64,000 bases of DNA from Gnetum montanum. Its lineage: Eukaryota > Streptophyta > Gnetopsida > Gnetales > Gnetaceae. The translations under genes were made by a program, and so were the position numbers. The stretch lies in assembly GCA_015680685.1 (NCBI GenBank), contig MNCI01035706.1:71310-135309 (forward strand), in the 5' to 3' direction. Of this stretch, positions 20,601 through 31,479 are shown one piece after another. The notes beneath the pieces are model-generated. The model did no database searches and was not told the DNA's origin. It worked only from the letters and a program-made list of their open reading frames with translations. The stretch's first letter is position 1. Every line of letters starts with the position of its first letter.

Positions 20601-21789
20601 TCAAATGTTTTATCATCAACCTACCTTCTTCATAATTTTCTCATCCTCAATGTGTCATAGGAGTGAGTATTCATGTTTTTGAGTTAGCTTTGAGTAATTT
20701 GCATATTTTTTATATGTGGGGTAGTCAACTACATTAAGAATGTGAATCACAATTAGCTGCAGTCTATAAATTGCAGGTTGCTACATGTTTAAGTTAGTCA
20801 GAGTCCTTTGCAATTTATATTTTTTATGTTTATGAAGCTGAATGATGAGTTGCAAGTTAGAAGGAGGTCGTAACATGTCATAATCTAGAGAATGCAAGCC
20901 ATAGAAGATTGTAGTCTAGAGAATGCAATCCATAGGAGGTCACAATCAAGAGAGGAATTGAAGAAAAGTAAGTTAAGTTTTACTAGTGTAAGCAAGTTGA
21001 AAGTCATAGTAGGTTGTAAGCAAGGAGGTGCAAGCTGGGCACAATCATAGTTACTTGTACTATAGAAAAAAATGATTTTTTCAAAAAGGAATAAATTTTA
21101 AAGGGAAAACCAATAATCAAGAAAGGTTAAGGGTCATTCTAGAACTTATAAAAGATCATCTTTAGCTTGATGAAAGGACATGAGAGATCCTAATGCAAGT
21201 TACGACTTAGAGCACTTGAGAGAGATTAAGAAAATCTCTTGTGTGTTTCATCTTTTCTTGAGAATTTGTGAGAGACTGAGGAATTGCAAGGAAAAATCTA
21301 TGACCTATAAGATCCTTGGAAGATTTTACTTGAGCTTAGCTCCTTATTATTGATGTAATTCTCTATGTTAAAAGTGGATTAATAAAAAGAGAGTTTCTTC
21401 ATTTCATTATATTCTTGTTGTCTAAGCTAATTTTACTTGGAAAGGTTATGAAATGGATCCTTCTAGAATTTGTTGAGGTAGATCTTTATTACATTGAAAT
21501 TACCAAATTATATTGTAAAATATTAAGTAATGTGGCATATTTTCTTATTACATTAGAATTTGAGGATGATGCTACTATGGTAGTGATGCCACATAAAGAT
21601 TAGAAGACCACTACAAAAGTTATTATTGATAAACTTGGGAAAGATTTCAAAGCATTTATGGTATCAATTTTAGAGTTTGCCACCATTCCATACATTTAGT
21701 TGTCCATAAGAATAGACCTATGAAAGGATGGAATAATGGCTACTGAGCAACATGAAGAGGTGTTAAATAGATAAATTCATTTCAAGCAA
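20601..21789. other. Intergenic, decayed repeat DNA
   Basis: No coding frame supported. 20870-20950 contains two imperfect copies of an AATCTAGAGAATGCAA.CCAT unit. 21200-21420 resembles the end of the LTR-like insert at 24.97-25.2 kb (CTTGAGAGAGATTA.GA.AAT and AAGATCCTTGG.AGA), suggesting a shared repeat family. Confidence 0.4.
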
Positions 21790-22667
21790 ATATTTCCACA
21801 CTTAGAGGGTAGAGTCCTTGCACACCGCTGAACTTTATTTCTTCAAAAAAGTGATTTCAAGGATACCAAAACCTTTACAAAGTTTGAGCTTTGCAAGAAG
21901 TGTTTTCACACTAAACCACATCCAATCTTGCAAGGTTCCAACAAGCTCAAAATATGTCTTCTCGCAAGAAGAACATTAGCCCTCCAAGGCTTACAAAGGA
22001 AGAAAAGAAAGTTCAAGGAGAGAATGTAACTATAATTACAGATTCCTTGCTTTGAGGCTCTCATAGTACAATACATAGCTTACAAGAAATGTAAAATTTA
22101 GAAACAAAATAATATGCATGATATATACAATGAAGATATTGTTACATGAATAGCACTTGTCCTTTTCATAAAGATATTTTCTATTTTATTGTTATTTTCA
22201 TTGTCAAATGACCATTTGAGTTTGTACAATGGTTAGAAAATGGCTAGTTAGAATGTCTCACACAAGCCTAAGACATCTTGTTGAGAATCTTGATCTTATA
22301 GGTGGGAAGTCTCATTGAAATTTGGTATGTCTCACATGAGACGTCTTGACTAGGATGTCTTAGTAATACTTGGAACACCTATTGTTCTTCTGGGAGGTCT
22401 AGCTTGAAACTAAGCTTTTGCTACTGGGACATCCTACTGCAGAATGAGATGCCTTGGAAAACATAGTTATCTTCTTTGGACTTCTAGATATCTTTCATGC
22501 TTGGGACTTCTTCTAATTTCTTGCATACATTGTTGATCTTTTAGCACTTCAATTGTTCACTAAAGTTCTAAGCTTGGTCTCATCATACATCTTTTTATTC
22601 CTACAAAAACTCACAAGCACATGTTTCAATTCTCCATTTTCTAAGGTTTTGACATATCAAAAGATCA
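21790..22667 (-). repeat. Copia LTR (3' LTR of a minus-strand element), truncated
   Basis: The minus strand begins near 22667 with TTGATCTTTTGATATGTCAAA, the diverged form of the LTR start TGTTGACCTTTTGGTATGTC at 23256. It ends around 21790 with the GGGTAGAGTCCTTGCACACC segment also seen in the solo LTR at 41.48 kb. It contains several AGATGTCT/AGACATCT motifs. A polypurine tract (AAAAAGGGGAAGAT) precedes it at about 22671-22684 on the minus strand. Confidence 0.65.
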
Positions 22668-22919
22668 AAAATCTTCCCCTTTTTGAAGATGTCTAAAAAC
22701 TTTTAAAAATGAGTTAAGCATAATAACAACATATGATAGGCAAATGGAAACACAACACAATATTAAACACAACTGATAATAACAAACCCCCCCTTTTTGT
22801 AATCATGAAAAAGAAATTACCTTGTAAAAATCCACCTAAATATGAGTATCTTTTATTATTTATTATTTATTTCTAATTTTTTCTAGTATTCAAAAAAGAC
22901 AAGCTTCTTACCTAATAGG

Positions 22920-23255
22920 ATAGGATCCTATCCCCATATTTTTATAGAGAGTGATAAGTCTTCGTTCATCAAGAGGCTTGATGAAGGCATCAGCATGTTG
23001 ATCATCTATCCTAATATACTCTAACTTATTATTCCTTTGTTGAGTATGTTCTTTGATTAAGTGATGTCAAATTTCAATATGCTTTATATGAGAATGTTGA
23101 ATAGGATTTTTAGTTACATTGATGGCAATGTTGTTATCATAGAAAATAGATGTGTGATCTAATTAGATCCCTAGATCCTTGAGTGTATCTTTCATCAACA
23201 AAATTTGTGCACAATAGTTTCTAGCTGAAATATTCTTTGCTTCTACCATAGAAAG
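22920..23255 (-). pseudogene. Copia RNase H C-terminal remnant
   Basis: Minus-strand translation resembles the end of Ty1/copia pol: FYDNNIAINVTKNPIQHSHI, then a KHIEI..HLIKEHTQQ segment, then LEYIRIDDQHADAFIKPL. These match the usual DN..AI, NP..H.R.KHI and Q.AD..TK.L motifs, with Ile for Thr in the last. It is followed by a short 3' region and the LTR at 22667. It is cut at 23255 by the plus-strand copia element, so the upstream pol is missing. Confidence 0.7.
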
Positions 23256-24256
23256 TGTTGACCTTTTGGTATGTCAGAACCTTAAAGAAAATGGAGAATG
23301 TAGATTGTATATGTTGAGATGTTAAAATGAAGACTACATGGACAAGATGAGAGCATGGATGAACACAGAGTCTACAAGAAAAACTAAGGTGTTTCAAAGA
23401 CTACCAAGATGTCAAATTGATAAGGGAATGCCTTAGACTGCAAAGTGAAAAATTGAATTAGACATCTTTAAAAAATAGTAGACATCTATCTCAAATAGTA
23501 GACATTTAGAGGTAGATGTCTCCTTTTCTAGGTAGACATGTCTTTTGCATTGGGGCTATCTCAAGTAGATGTCTAAACTTCAAAGTAAATATCTAAACTA
23601 GCCATTTGATAGCTATTGTACAAATTCTTAGGAGTTTTTAGAAACTCCAAGGCTATAAGATAATGTAACAGTCTTGGAAATTGTGCAAGCATTTTGAATA
23701 GAAATATTAATCATTGGCTACTAAAAGTGAATTTGTTTTTGCTCTTTATTGTAACATTATTTGCTTATTGTGATTGTACTAAGCTTCAAGTACAAGAATT
23801 TGTAAATTTAGTTACACTCGTTTCTTATTTCTTTCTCTTCTTTCTTGTAGCCCTATGCAGTTGATGTGCTTCTTGCAAGAACACACCCTTGTTGAGCTTA
23901 TCGGGATCCTATGGGATTGAGTAGTTTTGCGATGTTAAAATACTCTAGTGCATAGTTCAATTTTGTAAAGGTTGTGGGATTCTCTAAATTAAATTTTGAG
24001 TTGGTTGGAACCTTGTAGGGTTGAGTGGTTTCGCAGCAATGAAACACTCCGAAGTAGAGCTCAAAGCTTGTATAGGCTGTGTTGTCCTTCAAACCACATT
24101 TTGAGGAAACAAAGTATGGACGTGTGCATGGATTCTACCCTCTAAGTGCTGACTTACCCAAGTTGGGGAATCATGTAAAATTAGTGTGTTTTTATGAATA
24201 AAGAAATTTTAAATTAGGAAACTTATTCAATCCCCCTTCTAAGTTCTTGATCCACA
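23256..24256 (+). repeat. 5' LTR of the copia element
   Basis: Starts TG and ends CA just before the PBS-like sequence. The 23440-23600 part holds a cluster of AGACATCT / AGATGTCT octamers. A polyadenylation-like region (AATAAAGAAATTTTAAATTAGG) lies near its end at 24200. Confidence 0.7.
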
Positions 24257-24312
24257 AGTGCTATTAGAGCTTAGTACTCTCAAGTTTGTTCTTTAAATTT
24301 CAGGAGTGAACT

Positions 24313-26490
24313 ATGGAACAAATGTCCTACATGAAGTCACTGATGTTTGGTAGCTTTGAATTTGCATATTGGAGAGCAAGGATGCAAGGCTTCTTTGAAT
24401 CTATGGAATTTGAAGTATGGGAGCTAATCCTTGAAAGCTACACACGACTTGTTAACAACACCTCAAAAGTTCTCAAAGCACGAAACAAATGGATTGCTAA
24501 AGAAAAAGATAAGTTTAGGTATGACTCTAATTCCAAAAATTTTTTATATTATGCATTGAATAAATTACAATTTAATAGAATAACTGAGTGTAAGACTGCT
24601 AAAAAAATATGGAAACCTTATAGGCTACTTATGAGGTCATGTCTATAGTTAAAGAATCAAGACTCTTAGTTTTGCAAAGTGAATATGACAAGCTTAGAAT
24701 GAAGGTAGGAGAAAAGATTAAGGATTTCTTCTCTAGGATAAATGATCTTGTCATAGAAATGATGTAGGAACATCTCTTTTGATCCCCTTATTCTACCCTA
24801 CATTCTATGTGTTCTTTTGAAGATTTCTTGATATTTTGATGAGTTTAGGAGGTTCCAAAGTCTATGGGGACTTGTTGGGAGGCATCTGGAGGCTCCTAGT
24901 AGCAAAAGAAACATTTTTATTTTTGGAACCTTTGAAAGAGACGTCTCCCCNGTACAAGGAAGTTGAGTGAGAGGCAAGGAAGAGTACTTGAGAGAGATTA
25001 GGAGAATCTCTTATAAGTGTCTTGTCTTAAGCTTGGTCTCCATTGTGAGCAATTGAGGATTGAGAGGGGACAAGTGTGGCCTCTAAGATCCTTGGGAGAG
25101 TTATGAGTTGAGCTTGGCTCCTCATATTTGCTATATTTTATATGTATTTTGATAATTATCTTAATATAAAGGATATTTTCTATATTACATTATGTTTTTC
25201 TTACTTTCTAAGCTATATCTACTTAGATGTTGTGGATTAGGTTCTATTAGGGGTTTATCAAGGCTCAATGCCCCTATAACACACAATTAGAGGAATGGGG
25301 AAGGACTTGTCTAAAAGTGATGTAATTATAAAAATTATTAGAACATTATAGCCCAAGTTTAGACCCAAGGTCATTGCTATGGAAGAAATTAGAGACTTTT
25401 CGATCCTTAAATTTGAGGAGGTTCAAAGTATCTGATTGCTTATGAGAAGGATCTCACAAGTGAAGGACTGATAAAGGAAAAGCCTATTACTCTAAAATTA
25501 GCATCAAAAGAAAATGAATAGTGAAGACCAAATAGCTATTCTACCAAAAAGAGTTCAAAGACTCCTTGCAAGGAAAGGAAGAAGCCTTAACCAACTAGAA
25601 TTTGATCAATCCAAAGGTAAAGAGAAAGGTAAAAATTCTACAAATTTAAATTTTGATGCATTTTCCATAGAATGTTGGATATGTGGTGGAAGCATCCATG
25701 TGACATTTGAATATTCTAGCATTGATTGGTTGCAATGAAGAGATAAAAATGAAGTTGAATTGAAAAAGATACACTTTTACAATAACTAGGATGATGAAGA
25801 ACAAAGTGAGGAAGAGGTAGATTATACTAAAAAGGATTCACATCTCATCTGCATGGCTTTCACGGATGATGATTACACAACCAAAGATGAGGACCAAGTA
25901 ATTGAAATTGATGAGAAAAGGTATGATCATTTTTTGCAATGAACTGTTGTCTTTCCAAAATATTTTTATAAAGCTAAAGAAGGATATGAAAGAAAAAGAT
26001 GAAGATTTATCGCTACTTAATACAAAATATTTAGACCTCTTACGAGAAAACTCAAACCTAAGGACTAAGAATAAAAAACTAACCTTGTCTTGTGAGCAAA
26101 TGGAAAATGAACTTGTAGATACCAAACTGGTGAATGAAAGATTAGTCAAAGGGAAAGAATCACTTTGCATTGTGCTAGGAAAAGGAAGAGGTCCATATGA
26201 TAAATGTGGACTAGAATGATACCAAAAAGAAGAGGCATCTACACAAAATTCATCCAAACAAGAGACTACTCCAAAGATTGAAGTATCAATTGGTACTATG
26301 TCCAAACAAAGAGTATCTCCAAGGTTTGATTACTTTAACCAAAGTAGAAGGATTAGATGTTACTATTGTAATAGATTTGGTCATAAGAAATGGGATTGTA
26401 ATTTAAAATATTATCACATGAACACCTGGTCACATCATAAGACTCCTTGGTCTTACCAAAATGCACCTAGAAAGGAAGTCTTGTAGGGCA
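24313..26490 (+). pseudogene. Copia gag polyprotein, interrupted
   Basis: N-terminal part 24313-24763 is of the UBN2/copia-gag type: F.YWRARMQGFFESMEFEVWE, NALNKLQFNRITE, CKTAKKIW. The frame is broken near 24640. An LTR-like insert interrupts it at 24764-25283. Gag resumes with GKDLSKSDVIIKIIRTL near 25300. A Lys-rich stretch lies at 25514-25700, a Glu/Asp/Lys-rich coiled coil at about 25900-26215, and a zinc knuckle at 26361-26400 reads CYYCNRFGHKKWDC (C-X2-C-X4-H-X4-C). Gag would form the RNA-packaging particle. Several stops and frameshifts make it non-functional. Confidence 0.75.
24764..25283 (+). mobile_element. LTR-like insert in copia gag (solo LTR or short element), contains an N
   Basis: A block of about 520 bp beginning TGTAGGAACATCTC and ending near CCCCTATAACA splits gag. 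Inside are a TG...CA-like outline and a stretch GAGAGATTAGGAGAATCTC like 21.21 kb. No clear target duplication was found. The single ambiguous base in the window lies at 24951. Confidence 0.45.
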
Positions 26491-26699
26491 AGAAGAAATG
26501 GAGGACAAATCAATAGGGCAAGGAGAAAAAAAAGGTGTGGAGAATTAAATCAAAGGAAGAAAGTAAAAGAACCTTTGTTAATAATTTTTTGAAAAGGATC
26601 CAAACATTAGAAATAGAAAAAACTTTCATGAAAGGAGAAACTTCAAAAGAAGAACCTCATTCACAAGCTCCTTAGACATCTTTATCTCCATCAATAAGC

Positions 26700-27063
26700 A
26701 AGGTAAGTTTTCATCTCATTTAGAATTTCTTTTAAAACTATAATTCATGGTACTTATCCCATGAAACTTTCCTTACTAAGACATCTACCTATAGATGTCT
26801 ACATAGAAGGATAGACTTCTACTCATAGACGTCTACATCATGAGTTAGACACCAATATGAGTTTTGAATAGATGCAACATAGATGTCTACAAGTCAAGAT
26901 AGATGTTTATCTTTTCGTAAAAAATCATCAATAGCCATGATTACATATAGTCAATACTTCATTTTTCTCTCATTTTTTTCACATCCAAGCATAGAGAACT
27001 AGGGCTTCTTCAACAATAGTGATATATGCATCTTCTCTCAAATTAATGGTTCACAACTAGATT
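26700..27063 (+). promoter_or_regulatory. LTR-like motif cluster before the copia third ORF
   Basis: 26770-26910 repeats AGACATCT, AGATGTCT, AGACGTCT and AGATGTTT, the same octamer family as the LTR U3 regions. It is followed by a CT-rich untranslated-leader-like stretch (CTCTCATTTTTTTC; CTAGGGCTTCTTC). A promoter or enhancer role is inferred. Confidence 0.35.
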
Positions 27064-28646
27064 ATGACATCCAGGGATCCTTCTAGAAGGAACAAGAAGT
27101 AAAAGGGATTATTTTCTAACATTGTAAATTATTGTACTTATTAGTTTCACTTCATTGACACTTAACATAGATTTGAGGTAACTTGTTCTGTTACCATTGT
27201 GTCTAAGAGATCCCTTTGTTTACAGCAATGGATTCAGAAGGAACTTATGCCATTTTCAAGTATTGAATTTGGTGACCTTTATTTCTATGAACTTTTGTGT
27301 CCCTCAAATTCTCATCAAGAAATTTTACAGAAATATTGTAATTTCAAATGCTAGTGTTAGTGCTTTTACTTTCATTTTTTGGGGAATGTTGATTGAAGTC
27401 AATCCATAAGTTGTCAATGCTATCCTTGGAATTTCTAGTTTTGATGTACACAAGGTTACAATTCATTCCAAGAATAATATTTGCACAAATGGTGTAATAC
27501 CTATTTCCCACAATGAATTTTATGATGCTATGTTTGGGCAATCTGTGTCTTTGCATAGTGGGAAAGTTCTTAGGAGTCAGATGGCTTTAGATGCTTCAAT
27601 TATTTCTCTCATTATTTTTTAAAAGGGGGAAGTTACAGTTATTTGTTTCTAACCCAAGCCTATGTTTTTTTATTGTCTACTCACTAGGTAGCCACTAGAC
27701 TTGGGCCATATCCTATATAGAGACATGTTAGGTATTTTCACCAGGGGCAGAGTCTATGTGTATCCTTTTCTCATCAATTTGTTGATCCATTAGAGAGGTG
27801 TTTCCATTCCTGATATGCCTTTGCTTAAAGGCAAGAGGAGCCTTGGTGAGTATTTAGAGAAGAGGAGCTCCACCCATGTTGATGTTGCAGAATTTAGCAT
27901 CTAGCCTTAGAAGTTAAGGAAGAAGGGATCTGCATCACCATCTTAGGTATCTCCTTAGTTGAGAAGGTCCAAATTAGTTAGCAACTAGATGAGATCCACT
28001 CTCAAGAAGTTGCTCAAGCATTTTTCTTGTACTATTGGGATGATTAGAAGGAACCTTTCTTACTATTTTAAGATAATGAATGCAGTTGGAGTACCTCTTC
28101 CTCTGAATGGGCAATAGTTTGAGGAGATCATCACTCCTTCCATATTAGAAAATGAGGACCATCTAGCTTTAACTAGACATGTGGTAGCTATTAAGCTATC
28201 CCAGGCATATGACTTGGGAAATGCATTTAATTTTGAGGAGCTTAATGCATTGCTTACATGAGTCCAAGGGGAGATTCTTGATCCTATGTAGCTTGGACCC
28301 AATTCTTACCCTCATGATGATGCTCCAAAAAACATTTGAGTAACAGGCCATGGAGAGCATTTTTGAAACATCTTCTTAGTGGTGACCATTGGACTTGATT
28401 ACATATAAGAGAAAGCACACTTTCTCATCTTCTCAGAAGGCTCCATCTACTTTCTCATAGTTTTGGGTGAAGCTATGTCCCTGGAGAGCTCATGTACATG
28501 TTCCATCATCAGATGATGATGATGAGCAGCACATCTTCAACACCAGCACTAGTAGTGAAGATGATGAGGAGGAGACATATAGGCCTTCTCATGTAACAAC
28601 TGCTTCTAATGATGAGTCTGATGATGCTATTCAGGTCAGTGATTAG
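27064..28646 (+). pseudogene. Envelope-like / plant transposon-protein-type third ORF of the copia element
   Basis: Starts MTSRDPSRRNKK at 27064. The readable core at 27197-27620 reads KKFYRNIVISNASVSAFTF, then FWGMLIEVNP and AILGISSFDVHK. This resembles the FYANL...VRG...I...L pattern of proteins labelled envelope-like or putative plant transposon protein in SIRE/Maximus-type copia elements. Further on come GKRSLGEYLEKRSS, a LKKLLKHFSC stretch and LTRHVVAIKLSQAYDLG. The tail at 28510-28640 is acidic, ending at TAG 28644-28646. Stops and frameshifts are frequent. No signal peptide or membrane helix is convincing. Confidence 0.5.
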
Positions 28647-29091
28647 ATTCCTTTAGTTATCCCTTCTTTTGGGTGATGTCCAACAAGGGGGAGAGTTTTG
28701 TGGATTGTATATGAATGGACAATTTTTTATAGTTGTATATGAATATGGACTTGTATGGATACTATGCAATGATCTTTTGGCCTTTTTATTTGATGGTGGA
28801 CAATGTATGAAATGTTTATTGTTGTTAATCATGTTTATGTATATGGATAGCTGTGTTTTCTAATAGCATGGTATATTATGAGATAGGTTTGGTGTTTGGA
28901 TAGTTTATGGAGACCTCTTTATGTTATCTATTTTTTAACCCATTTCCTTGAGCCTTTTATTCCTATTCCAATGTTACCCTTAGCTAGCATTTGAATTTAT
29001 AAGTCTTAAATGCATTTATTATTTATCATTATGCTATGAATGGTACTAATCCATTTTCTTAAGTTTTGAACATCGCCAAAAAGGGGAATAT
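28647..29091 (+). other. Copia 3' untranslated region with polypurine tracts
   Basis: Non-coding. Purine tracts lie at about 28682-28694 (CAAGGGGGAGAG) and directly before the LTR at 29077-29090 (CAAAAAGGGGAATA). The second is positioned to prime plus-strand DNA. Confidence 0.5.
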
Positions 29092-29605
29092 TGTTGACCT
29101 TTTAGTATGTAAAGTCCTTAAAGAAAATAGAGAATGTACATTTTATGTATGCAATGATAATTTTGCAGGGCCATGAATAGGAACTTTACATGAAGATTTG
29201 AGATTTCAAGAAACGAGATCTACGTTGAGATGTCAAAATGAAGACTACATGGACAAGATGAGAACATGGATGAAAATGGAGTTTACAAGCTAAACTAAGG
29301 TGTTTCAAATATTTCCAAGATGTTAAATTAACAAGGGAATTCCTTAGACTCCAAAGTGCAAAAGTAAAGTAGACATATTCAGAAAGTAGCAAACGTCTAT
29401 CTCAAATAGTAAACGTTTACAGGGAGATGTCTTCTTTTTTAGGTAGACGTCTTTCTTGCATTGGGACTATCTCAGGTAGACATGTAAACTTTGAAGTAGA
29501 TGTCTATACTAGCCATTTGATAGTTGTTGCATGAGTTTTAAGGAGTTTTTGAAAACTCTGAGACTATAGGAGAATGTAAAAATCTTGGGAATTATGCTCA
29601 AAGTG
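29092..29605 (+). repeat. 3' LTR of the copia element, truncated
   Basis: Aligns with 23256-23690 (GACTACATGGACAAGATGAG, TAGCCATTTGATAG, GGAGTTTTTGAAAACTC). It carries the same octamer cluster, with AGACGTCT still intact near 29445. Similarity to the 5' LTR is lost after about 29605, so the LTR end was deleted or replaced. Confidence 0.7.
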
Positions 29606-31479
29606 TAGAGTTTAAAGAGTACACATTGTGTGCCTAGATGCATAAGAAGCTTGTCTAAATAAATCTTGAAGCTTGTTAGAGTTGGTAGGTTGTATTTTGC
29701 AATCGAACTCCATGATCCAAGTACTCCTAAACTCCAATAATTAGGAGCCTCTTGTTGATTTTTGCTCAGATCTACAACTTTTGGATGTTAACGATGTGCC
29801 CAATGGTGTTTTACTTTGGTGGCAATGGGACTACACTAAGAGTCTCTAATGCTTAGATAGATTCAACTTACTTTCCAAAAGTCTTATAAAATGTTGAAAT
29901 GGGCTTTAAGTGCTCAAGGTTGTTACAATGGTATGGTTGTAAAAATGTTTCAAAACTGAATGAAGAGTTCCAGTTTGGCTTTTATAGGCTTTGGGATTGC
30001 TAAATTTAGGCTACAAATTTTTGCCATGATTGCTCACAAATTAATACCATTTTCAAGTGTTGCAGATCATGATTCCTAGTGTAGTTGACTATTTATGGCA
30101 ATTTTTGACACCCAAGGATCATCAAAACTATAATAGATACTAAAAATAGTAAATAGACTTTTGTGACTACATTGGCTTCACCTCATATACATTAGCCTTG
30201 GAGAGCTATGATAGCATTGTTGGAATTGGTTGAGAAATGTGGTGACTGCATTGGCCTTGTGAATATTGCTGAAGATCTGAGGTGACCGCGTTGGTCCTTG
30301 TTGGGAAAATAGAAAATCCAACAACTCCAACATTGGCCTCGTAGCTTCCATGTTGGATTTTATGATAACTACGTTGGGCATTGTTGGAAAATGGAAAATC
30401 TAACACCACCAACACTAGGTGTAGGTGGTTCCAGCGTAGTTGAGGCTATACCCCCATAAAAACCCATGAAAATGCCAAATTTGGTAGCCCCCAAGGCAAT
30501 TTTACCAAGCCCAAATATAGACATGACATTGCTTTTTCCACTTGGGAAGTGAGGCATTAGCAAATTATGAGACATTTTTCAGTCCCAAAAAGTTAAAGTA
30601 TGCAAGATTGCAACTCATGGGCTACCAACCTTACATTTACAATAAAATCTTGCCTCAAGTTGGATGGTGAAGATTACAGGTTACAACATGCATTTTCTAG
30701 GTGATGTTTCATCTTCATTCCTTGGGTAACATTTCTTTCCCTATTTTGTATGTGTTTTGAATTATTGCTTTCACAAGTGTGGCTAGACTCTATTAGAGCA
30801 CTATCTTACTTATGTAGCCTAGAACCGTTTGGTCAATGTAGAGTCCAATGTTTATGTGGTAAATAAAGCTTATGGTATTTCCTTATTTTTTTGCACCATT
30901 GATGCCTTAAATATTAAAATACCAAAAACATCATAAAAAATTAAAACCATAAAAAATATTTATTTATTTCTTATTTTCATAAGTTGTGATGATTCAACCT
31001 TACCTAAGGAGGTCACAACTTTATGGCATGGTGTTGGACCATTGATGTTGTAACTAAGAGTCATCTTATTTGTATTTGTATGTGGTGTTACACATTTTTC
31101 CTTGAGGGATTGCAACACAAGCATTGCCCTTGTTTCTAGGTGGGATTGCAATGTGTGTGTGTGTGTGTGTGTGTGTTTATTACTTATTTTTTATAAAGAT
31201 AAAATCCAAAAAATTATAAAACATAAAGTAATAAATATTCCTCTCTATCTTCCACCATGACAACATGGGTTATAACTAGATCATATGTATTATAATATCT
31301 TTTATATTTCTTGAATGCAACAACATATGTAAGCTTTCTTGGTAATCCACTCAACATCATCCTTGAAACTTACAACTAGATCACATTATGATTTGTATGA
31401 TAAATCCCAATAGTCCAAAATAAGTGAGATCCCTATTAATAAACAATATCACAATGTATGAAAACATCAACTAGACATA
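29606..31479. other. Non-coding stretch with imperfect tandem repeats and a TG microsatellite
   Basis: No coding frame is supported. 30165-30440 repeats units with GTGAC.GC.TTGGCCTTGTG and TTGTTGGAAAAT.GAAAATC.AACA. (TG)n runs at 31152-31177. The rest is AT-rich. Confidence 0.5.
31152..31177. repeat. (TG)13 microsatellite
   Basis: Uninterrupted TG dinucleotides over about 26 bases. Confidence 0.95.

Larger units (their letters stand above)
23256..29605 (+). mobile_element. Copia element with two LTRs, gag and envelope-like ORF, no pol
   Basis: The 5' LTR begins TGTTGACCTTTTGG at 23256 and the 3' LTR begins TGTTGACCTTTTAG at 29092, preceded by the polypurine tract CAAAAAGGGGAATA. A tRNA-Met-like PBS (TGCTATTAGAGCT) follows the 5' LTR at 24259. 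Internal DNA encodes gag (24313-26490, interrupted by an insert) and a third ORF (27064-28646). I find no integrase, RT or RNase H. It may be a deletion derivative depending on other copies for enzymes. Confidence 0.7.

Noticed and set aside
20870-20950. Short AATCTAGAGAATGCAA repeats as a regulatory array
   Set aside because: Only two clear units in decayed repeat DNA, too little support.
31152-31177. TG run as a functional element
   Set aside because: An ordinary microsatellite.
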